DNA of 35,001 bases from an uncultured Christensenella sp. (GCA_949287685.1 CASEHF010000007.1:1-35001); one strand, 5' to 3'; shown: positions 23,022 to 33,300, counted from the first letter of the stretch. Notes: generated by a model not told the origin, from the sequence alone. Numbers and translations: made by a program.

Positions 23022-26000
23022 ATGACAAGTTCTAAACTTTGGTCAATTAGTGGTATAATTTATTCAATACTGATACTTTTTCTATGTTTTGCACTGGTGA
23101 ATTTCGCTAGCGCTAGCAACAAATACACAAGTGCTGCTGCGGTGCCTGTTATTACTATTCAAAAGGTAATTTTGCCCGATGTGGCGGCAGATGAAGAGGG
23201 CTACCTACCCTACACCGCTCGACACATTCAAAATAGCGCTGTGGATATTTCGGATGGGCAATTCGTAATGCTCGACACTGTGGCTAACACCTATTCAAAC
23301 GATGAGGGGGTCGACACCGTTGGTCGTGAGGCTGTGTTTATATCCTTTGGGTTTAACTCGGATATCACTATTCACAGTGTAAACATTACACTAAACGGGG
23401 TGTTAATCGCGCACAATGAGTATCAAACTGTAGAGGACTCCGATACGCAGTACTTTAATCAATATATTCACGGTCTCACTCCTACGGAAGTGCGTGAAAA
23501 CGAGCCTGCGCTACCTGAGGACTACATCACCAAATTCGAGCGTGGTGCAAATCCCGAGGTTACTGACATTGAGGGCGAGTACCACATAACTATTGATTAC
23601 TTTGATGTGACTTCACTCAATACCGAGCCATTTGAATTTACCTTCTACCTAACGACTCAAAATACATATAGCGAAGTAAACGAGCGCCCGAGTTTTTACA
23701 ACACGGAGAAGTTTACTCTCGAAAATCAAGAGCACAGCATGCTCCATTACTTCAATTTTAACAACGAGTACACCACAATATACAACGAAATTGGCGATTT
23801 AACCAATCGCTCTAGTGTTGACAAACTATACTATCCTACCCTATACTACAACCCTGAAAAATACCAACTCACCATTACGCGTACCCACTATAGCACTGTT
23901 ACGACAATTAACCTAAGTTTTACGGCGCGCGAAAGTACTTCTGGTGAGTATGGCGAATTAGTCGTTAGCACTGTTACGAACACTGGTAAAAGCGCATCGC
24001 GCACCTATCGAATACAAAAAGATGTGGGCGGATATTGCCTAAAAATTCAATTTGATGAGGTTGGCGAATATGTCATTACCAAAACCGCGCGACTGCGCAC
24101 AGGACTAAAGGGCAATGTGGCAAGTTATGCAATCGCCAGTGGCGAAGTCGTGACCTCGAATGCTGATTTGCTAAAGAGTGAGAGACTGGTAATTAACGGG
24201 TATAGTGCGACCTATGCAAAGACCACTACCTCGACTGCGCCCTTGTATGATGACACTTATCAATACAGTGCTATGAACAATCCTACGACTACCCCTAGTG
24301 TAATTTACTGCCACGACTTTTTGACACATAGCACCGAGGTAACAGACATTAGTGTAAACGCCCCCACCCCAGTAGAGACAATTTACACTGCGGACTTTAG
24401 TTTCTTAAATACAAACTCCTCACAACTTGGCAATGCTAGTGTGCTTAGCGCAGATGGAGTATCTAGCACTCAAGCGAATGCTATAAAAGAGTTGTTATTT
24501 ACAGACAAGACAGAAGGCGGGCTATTTTTCCTAAACAGCGCCTTAAATACTCGCGCTAGCACGAATCTCGCCCCCGTAAAATTCGATTACTACGGTAGAT
24601 TACGCGCTAGTGAGTTTAGTTGGTATGCTTTCCGTGATGTGAATGGCAATATTACGGTATCTAACTACGCGCACAATCAATTACTCAAAGAGCCTGGCGA
24701 ATATATAGTTTATCTATCCTATCAAAACATCATTCAAGAAAATGGACAAACTGAAAACAACGGTAAGACAAATCAGTACTGCCACCAAGTTTTCTATTTC
24801 GAGATAACGGACACGACCCCTACCGTTAGCATTTATCAAAAGGCAACCGGCGATGCCCCTGGGATAATGGATGCAACCGCTAGCCCGATTACAGCATACA
24901 CCAATCAATTTGTGTACGCATCATGGGAGGCAGAAGGACCGTTTGATGCAAAAATTACCGCGGAGTACTTTGTATATGACTGGGATGGGTCTTTAATTAA
25001 AAATGGCGCACTTAATGGTCTTGTTTATCAACATGGCGCAAGTGGATACTACGATGTGAGCGACAACCCTACCACAATGCTATATGGTAGCAACACAGTG
25101 TATAACAACCTCTATGGTCAAGATGGTTTCTATTTATTGCAATTCAAGCGCTCAAATTCGCCTGATATGGTGATAAACCACACATTCAGCATAGACACCT
25201 CTCCTATTTCGGGGGTTTCTGCAGTCGAGGTGGAAGGCAACCGCATCGCCCTAGATGAATACGGGAACATCTCCTACATCTCGAGGCTAACCGATAGCCC
25301 AGCAGATTTTAACCTAACCACGGGACAATCCTTTGCGTGGACCTGGAATAACAAGGAAAGTAACGCACAGATTTCTGCAAGTATTGTGTATGCTAGTATG
25401 CAGACCATTAGTGACTTCACCCTAGATAGCGACTATATAACAGAAATGCAGAATATGGCAGCGGCAAACAAACCAATCCTAATGCCCACAAATGCAGAAC
25501 TACGCGGTTTTTCCCCTGCTGTAAGTTATCGCAAGGCGGAAATTGGGCAAAACCTCAACTCATCTCAAATAATTTCGAGTCCAGAACTCGCAATCCTGCT
25601 ACTATACGATGAGGCTGGAAATACCGAAATCTTTGTAACCATGCTAGACAACTCGCGCACACAAGTGTTACAGGACCCGCCGCAGAGCGCGTATGTAAAT
25701 GTAATTACTGAGGACACGAGTTTCTACTGGGGTACGCACAAATCAATCGACATAACCAGAGTAGATAACTCCAGCGAAAACAGTATTAACGATGTAATCG
25801 ACTTTATCGCTGATTTGGACTGCACTTGGGTTCAAAGCAACCGCACATACACTGCAAACGACATAATTGTAAATGCGCTACAGTCTGCCCTAAGCGAGCA
25901 AAATACATTTATGCTCAATCTCGACAGTGTGCAGATTATGACAAATGACAATAACGATGCAGAGATTTCGCCATATATAGATAGTTATGGAGTGGCGCAC

Positions 26001-29000
26001 AACTGGTGGGGTTTAATTAAAGTAAACGAACCCGACATCAACTCGCCTAACGATGTATATACGACACAATTCTACCCTAATGGCGAGCAAGATAGCATTA
26101 ATCACCCACTTCACGAACTCGAAAACGGTTCCTTTATGTACTCAATCTATGTTTGGGACATTATTGGAAATGGTAATGATGGACTTAATGTCGATGTAAA
26201 TCTCGACCGCTCTCAAGGCACCTTGCAGAGTTATAATAGTTTCAATGCGGTTAGTGATGGTACGAGCCTCGGGTATGTAAGAGCGGAAGGAAACGATAGC
26301 ACTGGTAGGCCGCTAACGACTAATAGACAAGTGGTCGCAAACTCATATTCAACAAACCGCAGGTATGTAACTTTTAGTTGGACAGAGCCTAGTGATTATT
26401 TCGCAATTGAGACCATCACCCTACGCTATTACACCCTATCATACACAACCGACAGTGAAAATTACCCGTATTCAGATGAGCCAATTGTACAGACAATCTA
26501 TAGTGCTAGCGACTCTGAAGATTACGAAATCTATTCTGTCTCGGGTAATGCTAACCCGTACTACCAAACTAATGTACTGAACCTTGGGTACAACCAGACC
26601 TTTAATGGCTACGCGAGTCTCCCTGGAAAATACGAAATTGAGCGCGTTTATAACGATAGATTCGATGACTTGAGCGAGGAGGAAATGGGCGGCGACACTA
26701 AGACTAGGACATACACCTATTATGTCGACCGCAATGCAATCATTCCCTCCACTACCACAAACTACGGCTCGGACATCGGGTTAAAATTCGGATATGATAA
26801 GGGCGAATATGGCGACACCTACCCTGACTATGAGGGAATTACATTCAAGCAATTTAGCACGACTACCAACACGGACACATTTATAGGTAGTGTCGTATTT
26901 AACACCTATGACCGCCCCGCAGAGCCACAGCGTGTGGTAATCGATAGTAACATTTTGCCCGCAAGTATCGATATGAGCACTTGGATAAACACCGAGGGAA
27001 ATAGCACCTATGATAAATACTACTACGCTCCTGATAACACGGTGAGTGCTAGTGATGCTGCGACAATGTTAAACAATATTTTCGATAAGTATAGATACAG
27101 TTCGCGCGTGCAAGTAGCGGTACAGTACTTTAGGTATAATTCTGGTACCAGTTACACCTATGTAGACCAGAAATTCTACTCCTCGGTATTTAAAAATGGC
27201 AATAGTGACTACGACTGCTACCCGCTAGATGATTTAAAGTATGCCTTCACTGGCGTAGGTAAATACCGTGTAATACTCTTTGACCTCGCTAACTATGAGG
27301 GAATTTTGAGCGGGAATGCTACAAGTGACTTCAAAAAACTCACATATCTTGACAACCTAGCACCAAACTACTCAATATTCACTTTTGAATTGACTGGTAT
27401 TTCGCCTGAGTTCAACTTCCAGGGTGGTGACAACACATTCACGAACATCGATGTAACATTCAACAACATCACAAGCGCTAGCAAGATTCGAATCACCTGG
27501 ACCGACCCAACAGATGACTACACTGCACAAATTGCATTTAACAATGTCCTCGTTTATAAGACAACATATGATAAGACTCACCCTAAATACAACGAGGATG
27601 GGTCGCTAAATAACAATGTATTAAGTAGAACCAGCCACGAGTTTAACAACCCTATTCTACTCACCTACGATGCAGAGGAATACGAAAGACTCAAAAATGA
27701 CCCTACAGAGGTTGAGGGCGAAACCTTTATCTACAGGCAGACCAAGACCGAACTAGATGCAATCTTAAACGAGGCTATGGAGTCCACCGCGCTCGCGGAA
27801 AGCAAATTCTACAAGATTTTGGAAAACGGTATCTATACCTATTATATCCTGATGCCTCGTGCTGAGTATGAGAATGTGACCCTGTACCAAAACAAACTGG
27901 TCGATGTGGAATACAATGTGACAATTCACTACATTGCGAAAGATAGTAACGACTATATGATTCCTAACAGCAATCAACCATCAATTTACTATCAAACCAC
28001 AAAAGAAATTTATGTCGACAACACAGCACCGTATCAAAACCTAGTAAACCTCATTCGCGATGATGTCTACTTAAATTCACTCAACACCAGTGGCACAAAC
28101 TTTACTGACCTGTTGATTGAGAACATTGATAATCAAAATATGACCTTCCTAAAATCGTATGCTTTTGCGGTACCGCAGGGCTTTAGCCTAGACTACATTA
28201 ACTCATACGAGACTGGTACAAACTACTACTACTTTGCGCGTACTGATTACAACGGTAGTATTGAGCAGCAAACTGTAATTGAGGGGCAACCAGGATATGA
28301 AAATGGTATAAACAAATTCTCCCCCGCTGACCCGAATTACATTTTAGCAAGATACACCACAAGCGTACAAGCGGGCACTACCCTAAATGAAACAGGATAC
28401 TACGACATTATCGAGCAAGACCGCGCGGGAAATATGCGTGTGTATACCGTTTATGTAACAAACAGTGAAAATCTAATGACCGCGACTATTCCTAAGAGTT
28501 CTGGCGGTGGGTATGACACAGTTGACTTTTCCACGACCCTACAATCGGGCACGACTGTTTTATACAACAATGAGCCGTATTATTCGAGCAGTGATATGAA
28601 AATCTTTAATAGCGAAGGTTTCCGTATGCAGTCGATTGTAAATCGCGACAAGTGGCTAAAGTTTACCTTCCAAAATGTTATGGGTAGCGAACAAGAGACC
28701 TATTACTACGCACCAGATGACACTCTAACCCAACTCAGCACCTTCCGCGGCACTGCTATTAGCGATATTGACACAATTATTGCTAATATGAATACCTTTA
28801 TTCAAGGTGTGGCGCTAAAGTACTCAAACTCGACTGGTAGTAGAATTCAAATTACTATTTCCGATAGATTAGATTCAAATAACGACATTATATTCTATGT
28901 GAACACTCCTGGTGTTACGCTGATTAATAACGAGGATGCTTTCCTAAATCTAATTACTGTAAATCAAAACTCGACCTTTACAATCAGGCTACCCAACACA

Positions 29001-31382
29001 TCGAATATGCCATCGACTTATCTAACGGCATTTAGGGTGTATATGAATGGACTACTGCAAACCAGTGACTCGCTATACAACCCTATTCCCACCTCGCCAA
29101 ACGACTTTACTGATTCTATGGTACAAAATGGTTTTACATTCAACCTAGCATCAAATGTGGTATACAGATTTGAGTTTGTCGACAACTTCGGTAGAACGGT
29201 ATCCTACTCCTACCCAGCGGACTCAAGTCTAGTACGCGAGTTGACCTTTGAAAGTGGCACGGCTACGCACGAATACAATAACAAACTATACACCTACACT
29301 TCGGGCGAAGCGACATTTACATATCAATCAAGTTCTATGAGAATAACTCTCACTATAACAGATGTCGATAACAACACGATACTATACTCAAACCTTGATG
29401 AAAACGGCGATGTGACCGAACTACCTAGCGATTCTGATTACTTCGATGTAATTCCTGACCCGCTGGCAATTGGGGTGACTAGAATTGTATTCCACGCACC
29501 TATGGGAATATACTACCTCGTAAATCTATCCGTTGACAACTACACAGACACGCCAACTCCGTTTGACTTTGTAATCTACACCCACTTCCCTGATGTGGCA
29601 CTTACAGATACGGCAGGCTCGCCACTCATTAACGATGTGACCTCAAAAGCGGTGGTGATTAGTTGGCTAGACTCGGGCGCACTCTTTAACCCCTATGTAA
29701 CTCTAGTAGACCAAAGCGGCCACGAGACTAGAATCACCTCGCCTACGACCGTTACGGAGGAAGGAGTCTATATAGTAAACATTTATAACGATATGGGACT
29801 ATACCTATATGGCTCGCAAATATTCACTATTAGGTCGTATTCGGTTTCACTGTACGGAGTATACCAAATCAACTCCCTAGGAAATACTGTGGAGTTGACC
29901 GCTAGAAATCAGTCGTATGTCTTTACGCTAAACAATGTACAATTTAGTGTACCACACTATGTATTCTTAAGCGCGGACAGTGATTGGGACCGCAATATCG
30001 AGATTGTTTGTAACGAGGATAAGGGGTTAACCTACACAATTGTTGAGGAGCACGGAAATACCCGCATATACAATGTTTACGGGTCGACCACCCATGTAAT
30101 CAGCACATATTTTGCGGTAACTCGTATCCCAACATCGAATATTTCCTCTCTTACGAACTTCACAATCAATGGCGAGACTATGGCATCCAACCACCTAAAC
30201 ATTTACACCCGCGTGACTGACACAGAGACTGCCACTGCTCAACTCAACTGGGAGCCTAACTACTACGACTCCTCGGCTGGCGATGACCCTGGATTTACTA
30301 ATGTATATAGTGACTTCTACATACTCGAACTATGGTACAACAATGTCCTAGTCGGCACATATACTAACGGAAATATGCTGCTGACTGATTCTGGTATTTA
30401 CACCATTCGCATCTACGATGCTGTGGGACAAAACCAGTACTTTGGCGCAAACTACACCTCGTTTACCCTAAATATTTTAAATGATGTCGTATATTATGTA
30501 AACGACCTCGCGCCCATTCAATACGCGACATATTCGGAGCCTGTCGACTTATACATTCCGCTCACCTTCTCTGGTGACCTCGGCAGTTATGACTCAATGG
30601 CGGTAGAAATTACTCGAAACAATATCGAGTACAAACTTTCGCCAAATTCCGACAATCACTACATCTTTACCGAGCCTGGTGTATACAATGTATCGATGCG
30701 TGGGTCGATTCGCTCAATCGTGGGTACAGCATCAGCGGACCTAACCGCTAACTATCAATTTACCATTCTGTCCGAAAATGAAGCACTCTCCAGCTACGAA
30801 TTTACCGCAATGACAGGATATGAAGTCATAAGTATTTTGAGGTCTAACCAAGATATCACTGCAGAAGTCCGTGGTGAAAACGCTAGCATTTACTCATTCT
30901 ATATCGACACGGAAAACTTCGGCATCGGTAGATACACGGTAACCGTGCGCTATGCTGGTAGTGGCTACAACCCTAGCCAAGACTATACCTTCGGCTTCTG
31001 GATAAACGATGAAACGCCGAGTATTACCGCCTCCCGTGCGTGGGGGTCATCAAGTACCTCGGGCTTTACGATAACTCTGAATACCGCTAGTATTTACGAG
31101 CGCGTGGGCGAATGTGCGCTAGTCGTAAATGGCGTAGTGGTGCTAGAAATCAACGCTGAAAACGGCTCGAATATTGAGCCACAGACTTTCACCTACTCTG
31201 ACCCTGATGTATATATTGTACAAATTCAGTCAGCAAGTGGCAGTACGCTACTTAGTCACCGAATCACAGTAAATGTCCCACTAAATACTGTAGCAATCAT
31301 TCTAATTGTAGTCGCTTGCTTATTTGCGGTAGGTATAATCATTACATTTATCCTAATTAGAAACAAGATGAAAGTCCGCTAA
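23022..31382 (+). CDS. Giant (2786-aa) secreted, membrane-anchored Ig-like surface protein
   Basis: ATG preceded by AGGGGGAT. Signal peptide at 1-~32 (SGIIYSILILFLCFALVNFA). A single C-terminal membrane helix (NTVAIILIVVACLFAVGIII) ends in the basic tail RNKMKVR. Between them are ~2700 residues rich in Thr, Ser, Asn and Tyr, very poor in Cys. Many stretches end with the pattern typical of bacterial Ig-like or beta-sandwich domains: EPGEYIVYLSYQN, GYYDIIEQDRAGNMRVYTV, SGIYTIRIYDAVGQN, PGVYNVSMRG and DVYIVQIQSASG. Linkers such as DTTPTVSIYQ and DNTAPYQNLV separate them. No sortase motif, protease or carbohydrate-binding signature recognised. It is probably a long stalk-like adhesin or cell-envelope protein. 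It follows virD4 but has its own promoter, so a link to the T4SS is unproven. Confidence 0.85.
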   Translation: MTSSKLWSISGIIYSILILFLCFALVNFASASNKYTSAAAVPVITIQKVILPDVAADEEGYLPYTARHIQNSAVDISDGQFVMLDTVANTYSNDEGVDTVGREAVFISFGFNSDITIHSVNITLNGVLIAHNEYQTVEDSDTQYFNQYIHGLTPTEVRENEPALPEDYITKFERGANPEVTDIEGEYHITIDYFDVTSLNTEPFEFTFYLTTQNTYSEVNERPSFYNTEKFTLENQEHSMLHYFNFNNEYTTIYNEIGDLTNRSSVDKLYYPTLYYNPEKYQLTITRTHYSTVTTINLSFTARESTSGEYGELVVSTVTNTGKSASRTYRIQKDVGGYCLKIQFDEVGEYVITKTARLRTGLKGNVASYAIASGEVVTSNADLLKSERLVINGYSATYAKTTTSTAPLYDDTYQYSAMNNPTTTPSVIYCHDFLTHSTEVTDISVNAPTPVETIYTADFSFLNTNSSQLGNASVLSADGVSSTQANAIKELLFTDKTEGGLFFLNSALNTRASTNLAPVKFDYYGRLRASEFSWYAFRDVNGNITVSNYAHNQLLKEPGEYIVYLSYQNIIQENGQTENNGKTNQYCHQVFYFEITDTTPTVSIYQKATGDAPGIMDATASPITAYTNQFVYASWEAEGPFDAKITAEYFVYDWDGSLIKNGALNGLVYQHGASGYYDVSDNPTTMLYGSNTVYNNLYGQDGFYLLQFKRSNSPDMVINHTFSIDTSPISGVSAVEVEGNRIALDEYGNISYISRLTDSPADFNLTTGQSFAWTWNNKESNAQISASIVYASMQTISDFTLDSDYITEMQNMAAANKPILMPTNAELRGFSPAVSYRKAEIGQNLNSSQIISSPELAILLLYDEAGNTEIFVTMLDNSRTQVLQDPPQSAYVNVITEDTSFYWGTHKSIDITRVDNSSENSINDVIDFIADLDCTWVQSNRTYTANDIIVNALQSALSEQNTFMLNLDSVQIMTNDNNDAEISPYIDSYGVAHNWWGLIKVNEPDINSPNDVYTTQFYPNGEQDSINHPLHELENGSFMYSIYVWDIIGNGNDGLNVDVNLDRSQGTLQSYNSFNAVSDGTSLGYVRAEGNDSTGRPLTTNRQVVANSYSTNRRYVTFSWTEPSDYFAIETITLRYYTLSYTTDSENYPYSDEPIVQTIYSASDSEDYEIYSVSGNANPYYQTNVLNLGYNQTFNGYASLPGKYEIERVYNDRFDDLSEEEMGGDTKTRTYTYYVDRNAIIPSTTTNYGSDIGLKFGYDKGEYGDTYPDYEGITFKQFSTTTNTDTFIGSVVFNTYDRPAEPQRVVIDSNILPASIDMSTWINTEGNSTYDKYYYAPDNTVSASDAATMLNNIFDKYRYSSRVQVAVQYFRYNSGTSYTYVDQKFYSSVFKNGNSDYDCYPLDDLKYAFTGVGKYRVILFDLANYEGILSGNATSDFKKLTYLDNLAPNYSIFTFELTGISPEFNFQGGDNTFTNIDVTFNNITSASKIRITWTDPTDDYTAQIAFNNVLVYKTTYDKTHPKYNEDGSLNNNVLSRTSHEFNNPILLTYDAEEYERLKNDPTEVEGETFIYRQTKTELDAILNEAMESTALAESKFYKILENGIYTYYILMPRAEYENVTLYQNKLVDVEYNVTIHYIAKDSNDYMIPNSNQPSIYYQTTKEIYVDNTAPYQNLVNLIRDDVYLNSLNTSGTNFTDLLIENIDNQNMTFLKSYAFAVPQGFSLDYINSYETGTNYYYFARTDYNGSIEQQTVIEGQPGYENGINKFSPADPNYILARYTTSVQAGTTLNETGYYDIIEQDRAGNMRVYTVYVTNSENLMTATIPKSSGGGYDTVDFSTTLQSGTTVLYNNEPYYSSSDMKIFNSEGFRMQSIVNRDKWLKFTFQNVMGSEQETYYYAPDDTLTQLSTFRGTAISDIDTIIANMNTFIQGVALKYSNSTGSRIQITISDRLDSNNDIIFYVNTPGVTLINNEDAFLNLITVNQNSTFTIRLPNTSNMPSTYLTAFRVYMNGLLQTSDSLYNPIPTSPNDFTDSMVQNGFTFNLASNVVYRFEFVDNFGRTVSYSYPADSSLVRELTFESGTATHEYNNKLYTYTSGEATFTYQSSSMRITLTITDVDNNTILYSNLDENGDVTELPSDSDYFDVIPDPLAIGVTRIVFHAPMGIYYLVNLSVDNYTDTPTPFDFVIYTHFPDVALTDTAGSPLINDVTSKAVVISWLDSGALFNPYVTLVDQSGHETRITSPTTVTEEGVYIVNIYNDMGLYLYGSQIFTIRSYSVSLYGVYQINSLGNTVELTARNQSYVFTLNNVQFSVPHYVFLSADSDWDRNIEIVCNEDKGLTYTIVEEHGNTRIYNVYGSTTHVISTYFAVTRIPTSNISSLTNFTINGETMASNHLNIYTRVTDTETATAQLNWEPNYYDSSAGDDPGFTNVYSDFYILELWYNNVLVGTYTNGNMLLTDSGIYTIRIYDAVGQNQYFGANYTSFTLNILNDVVYYVNDLAPIQYATYSEPVDLYIPLTFSGDLGSYDSMAVEITRNNIEYKLSPNSDNHYIFTEPGVYNVSMRGSIRSIVGTASADLTANYQFTILSENEALSSYEFTAMTGYEVISILRSNQDITAEVRGENASIYSFYIDTENFGIGRYTVTVRYAGSGYNPSQDYTFGFWINDETPSITASRAWGSSSTSGFTITLNTASIYERVGECALVVNGVVVLEINAENGSNIEPQTFTYSDPDVYIVQIQSASGSTLLSHRITVNVPLNTVAIILIVVACLFAVGIIITFILIRNKMKVR

Positions 31383-31474
31383 TACACTGCGCACCTTTCA
31401 CCACAAGATGTAAATAATCTAACAAGTTAGTGAAAAAAGCGATAAACAGTCAAGTACTTTGGAAACTAGCAAAT

Positions 31475-31516
31475 AAAGAAAAGGAACTTTTATAGATGTA
31501 AAGTTTCTTTTTCTAT
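31475..31516 (+). terminator. Probable terminator of the giant surface-protein gene
   Basis: AAAGAAAAGGAACTTT / AAAGTTTCTTTTTCT inverted repeat with loop TATAGATGT, ending in a T-rich tail, about 95 bases after the stop codon. Confidence 0.5.
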
Positions 31517-31535
31517 TTAAGATTTTGTTAAAATT

Positions 31536-31652
31536 TTAATTTTCGTTTTTCTCTTTCGGCTCTTTTTGCTGCTCTTTTCGCTTTGGACACAACCTATTTA
31601 TCAGCAAATCGAACTGCTCATCCATATACTTGTTAAATTCCGCTAATGTCAA
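31536..31652 (-). CDS. Possible 38-aa protein
   Basis: Short frame from TTG 31652, with GGGTGG 4 bases upstream inside the end of the preceding frame. Sequence starts MTLAEFNKYMDEQFDLLINR and ends in a Lys/Glu-rich tail; it looks helical. Its tandem arrangement with the frame at 31654-31812 (one base apart) resembles small phage or mobile-element genes. No promoter is obvious. No family recognised. Confidence 0.35.
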   Translation of the reverse strand: MTLAEFNKYMDEQFDLLINRLCPKRKEQQKEPKEKNEN

Positions 31653-31653
31653 A

Positions 31654-31812
31654 TTACCACCCCATTTCTCTAATTTCGCTAACTATTTCTTGCTGTCTAT
31701 CTTTTGTTATTTCTTTTATACCTTGCACTACTCTTTCGGCAACATCTTTTTCTATTGCCTGTAATCGCTCGTTAAATATATGATTCTTATTTTTGCATTT
31801 TAATATAAAATT
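31654..31812 (-). pseudogene. Possible small-gene remnant upstream of the 38-aa frame
   Basis: An open frame of ~50 codons on the minus strand encodes a charged helical sequence (FNERLQAIEKDVAERVVQGI, then KEITKDRQQEIVSEIREMGW) but has no usable start. An ATG at its expected beginning lies in another frame and meets a stop after three codons (ATG CAA AAA TAA), as if one base had been lost or gained in the A run. Together with the 38-aa frame this is what the 31383-31900 interval holds, besides the terminator above; the rest is AT-rich and empty. Confidence 0.35.
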
Positions 31813-31904
31813 CTACTAAAAGATAATACTAAACGCCAAAATCAACATTTTCTAGGGCAACTTTAGCGATTTTAGAATGTTTTTGTAAAAATATTCAAAA
31901 AATG

Positions 31905-31933
31905 TTTACATTTTTGAAAAAATGTGTTACACT
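31905..31933 (+). promoter_or_regulatory. Promoter of the Rho-like gene
   Basis: -35 TTTACA (31905-31910), 17-base spacer, -10 TACACT (31928-31933), 29 bases before the start codon. Confidence 0.65.
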
Positions 31934-31962
31934 AATTTTAATTTGAACAGAAAGGTGATAAA

Positions 31963-33210
31963 ATGAACCAATTTAATGTAAACACAAAGAAACTCGCTAA
32001 CTTGAATTTATTTCAATTACGCGAGGTTGGTGCGCGTGTAGGCGTTAAGAACCCTACCACCCTACGCGCACGCAATTTGCGCGAGGCTATTATTGATGTA
32101 GTCGAGGGTGCAGTTGAACCCTACCTAAAGGTAAAAAGCGGCAGACCGCACGCTAAGCAAATCATTCCAGATGATGAATGGGACAGACTCGTAGGTTTTG
32201 ATGATGGACTGAATCAAGATTTTGGCACAAATAATAATATTTCTGGCGCGCTATTTGCTTTGCGAAGTAGCAAACTCGCAAAATCGGAGCAAGTAGAGTA
32301 TACTGGCTACATTAAATCAATTGGCGAAAAGCTTGTATTTTTCCCTATGATGCAACAATACTGTTCCATTGATAAATACGCACAAATTCCCTTAAATTTA
32401 GAGTATATTGACCTATTACGCGTAGGCGACAGAGTTACTTGTGAGATATTATTTGAGGCAAACCTGCCTAGAATTGAAAAGATTTTAAAAATCAACGAAG
32501 TTGCGCCTCAAGACTACACTATTCCTGGCAATGTATTCTCCGAGATGTCCCCAAACTCGTTAGGTGAAAAAATCGAATTTACCCTACCTCAATTACGCTT
32601 TATAAACGAAGTGTGTCCTATCAAATTAGGTCAGCGTGCTCTGCTAAAAGGACCGAATGCCAGCGGGCAGACATATCTCGCTAGTAGTGCTGCAAAAGAC
32701 CTTGCGGATAAATACACAGTCGTATACTTTGCAATTGCGAAGCGCCCCGAGGATAAGATAAATTTGCCCAACTGCGAGTATATGTTTACCTCGTTTGATG
32801 TCGAGCCAAAAGACATTAGTTTCTTTTATGAAATAGTTGTCGAGCGCACAAAGCGTTTGTGCGAGTTGGGAAAAGATGTTGTATTGATTATGGATGATTT
32901 GACTAGCCTCATGCTAAACATACGAAATCTCATTGCCGAGCGTGACAAACGCGAAAGAGAGCATAGTAGCGATATTATGCAACAAGTAAAGCGAATGCTC
33001 GGGAACAGTAAATTCACCGAAAGTGGTAGTTTGACTATCATTTCGACTGCGTACACAGACTCGTTTGTGCCTCAAATAAATGAAGGTTTGAATGAGATTG
33101 ACAACATTATGAATTGTCATATTAGTTTACTAAAAGAGGACTACTACAAGGGCAAACCTGAATTTTATGACAAGGCAAACACCTACGCCGACATAATTCG
33201 AGAGATTTAA
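31963..33210 (+). CDS. Rho-like protein with degenerate ATPase site
   Basis: 415 aa (E. coli Rho has 419), ATG with AAAGGTG. Domain order follows transcription terminator Rho: Rho_N helical domain at 8-48 (LANLNLFQLREVGARVGVKN), an OB-like RNA-binding region at ~90-180, then a RecA-like domain. The RecA part aligns motif by motif: QRALLKGPNASGQT (224-237) to the P-loop; AKRPED (259-264) to DERPEE; FTSFDVEP to STFDEP; VVERTKRLCELGKDVVLIMDDLTSL to Rho's VIERAKRLVE.GKDVVILLDSITRL; GSLTIISTA (355-363) to GSLTIIATA. Key residues are replaced: both P-loop lysines (GPNASGQT versus APPKAGKT), the catalytic Glu of DERPEE (Lys here), and the ITR arginine. It probably cannot hydrolyse ATP. Monocistronic. 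Confidence 0.85.
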   Translation: MNQFNVNTKKLANLNLFQLREVGARVGVKNPTTLRARNLREAIIDVVEGAVEPYLKVKSGRPHAKQIIPDDEWDRLVGFDDGLNQDFGTNNNISGALFALRSSKLAKSEQVEYTGYIKSIGEKLVFFPMMQQYCSIDKYAQIPLNLEYIDLLRVGDRVTCEILFEANLPRIEKILKINEVAPQDYTIPGNVFSEMSPNSLGEKIEFTLPQLRFINEVCPIKLGQRALLKGPNASGQTYLASSAAKDLADKYTVVYFAIAKRPEDKINLPNCEYMFTSFDVEPKDISFFYEIVVERTKRLCELGKDVVLIMDDLTSLMLNIRNLIAERDKREREHSSDIMQQVKRMLGNSKFTESGSLTIISTAYTDSFVPQINEGLNEIDNIMNCHISLLKEDYYKGKPEFYDKANTYADIIREI

Positions 33211-33215
33211 TATAG

Positions 33216-33256
33216 ACAAAGAGAATATGCGTGTGCATATTCTCTTTGTTTTTTCC
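33216..33256 (+). terminator. Terminator of the Rho-like gene
   Basis: Perfect 15-bp stem ACAAAGAGAATATGC / GCATATTCTCTTTGT, loop GTGT, then TTTTTT. Confidence 0.92.
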
Positions 33257-33279
33257 TGTGATTTGTTTAGGGTTGTTTT

Positions 33280-33300
33280 AAGAGGAATAGATCCTTTGTC
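33280..33300 (+). repeat. Dispersed copy of the GGAATAGATCCTTCG repeat head
   Basis: AAGAGGAATAGATCCTTTG, one mismatch from the array consensus at 1221-2050, in the gap between the terminator of the Rho-like gene and the end of the GLUG protein gene. No CTCAGGATG tail follows. Confidence 0.75.

Noticed and set aside
23022..31382. Sortase-anchored adhesin
   Set aside because: No LPxTG-like motif before the C-terminal helix; anchoring is by the membrane helix and basic tail.
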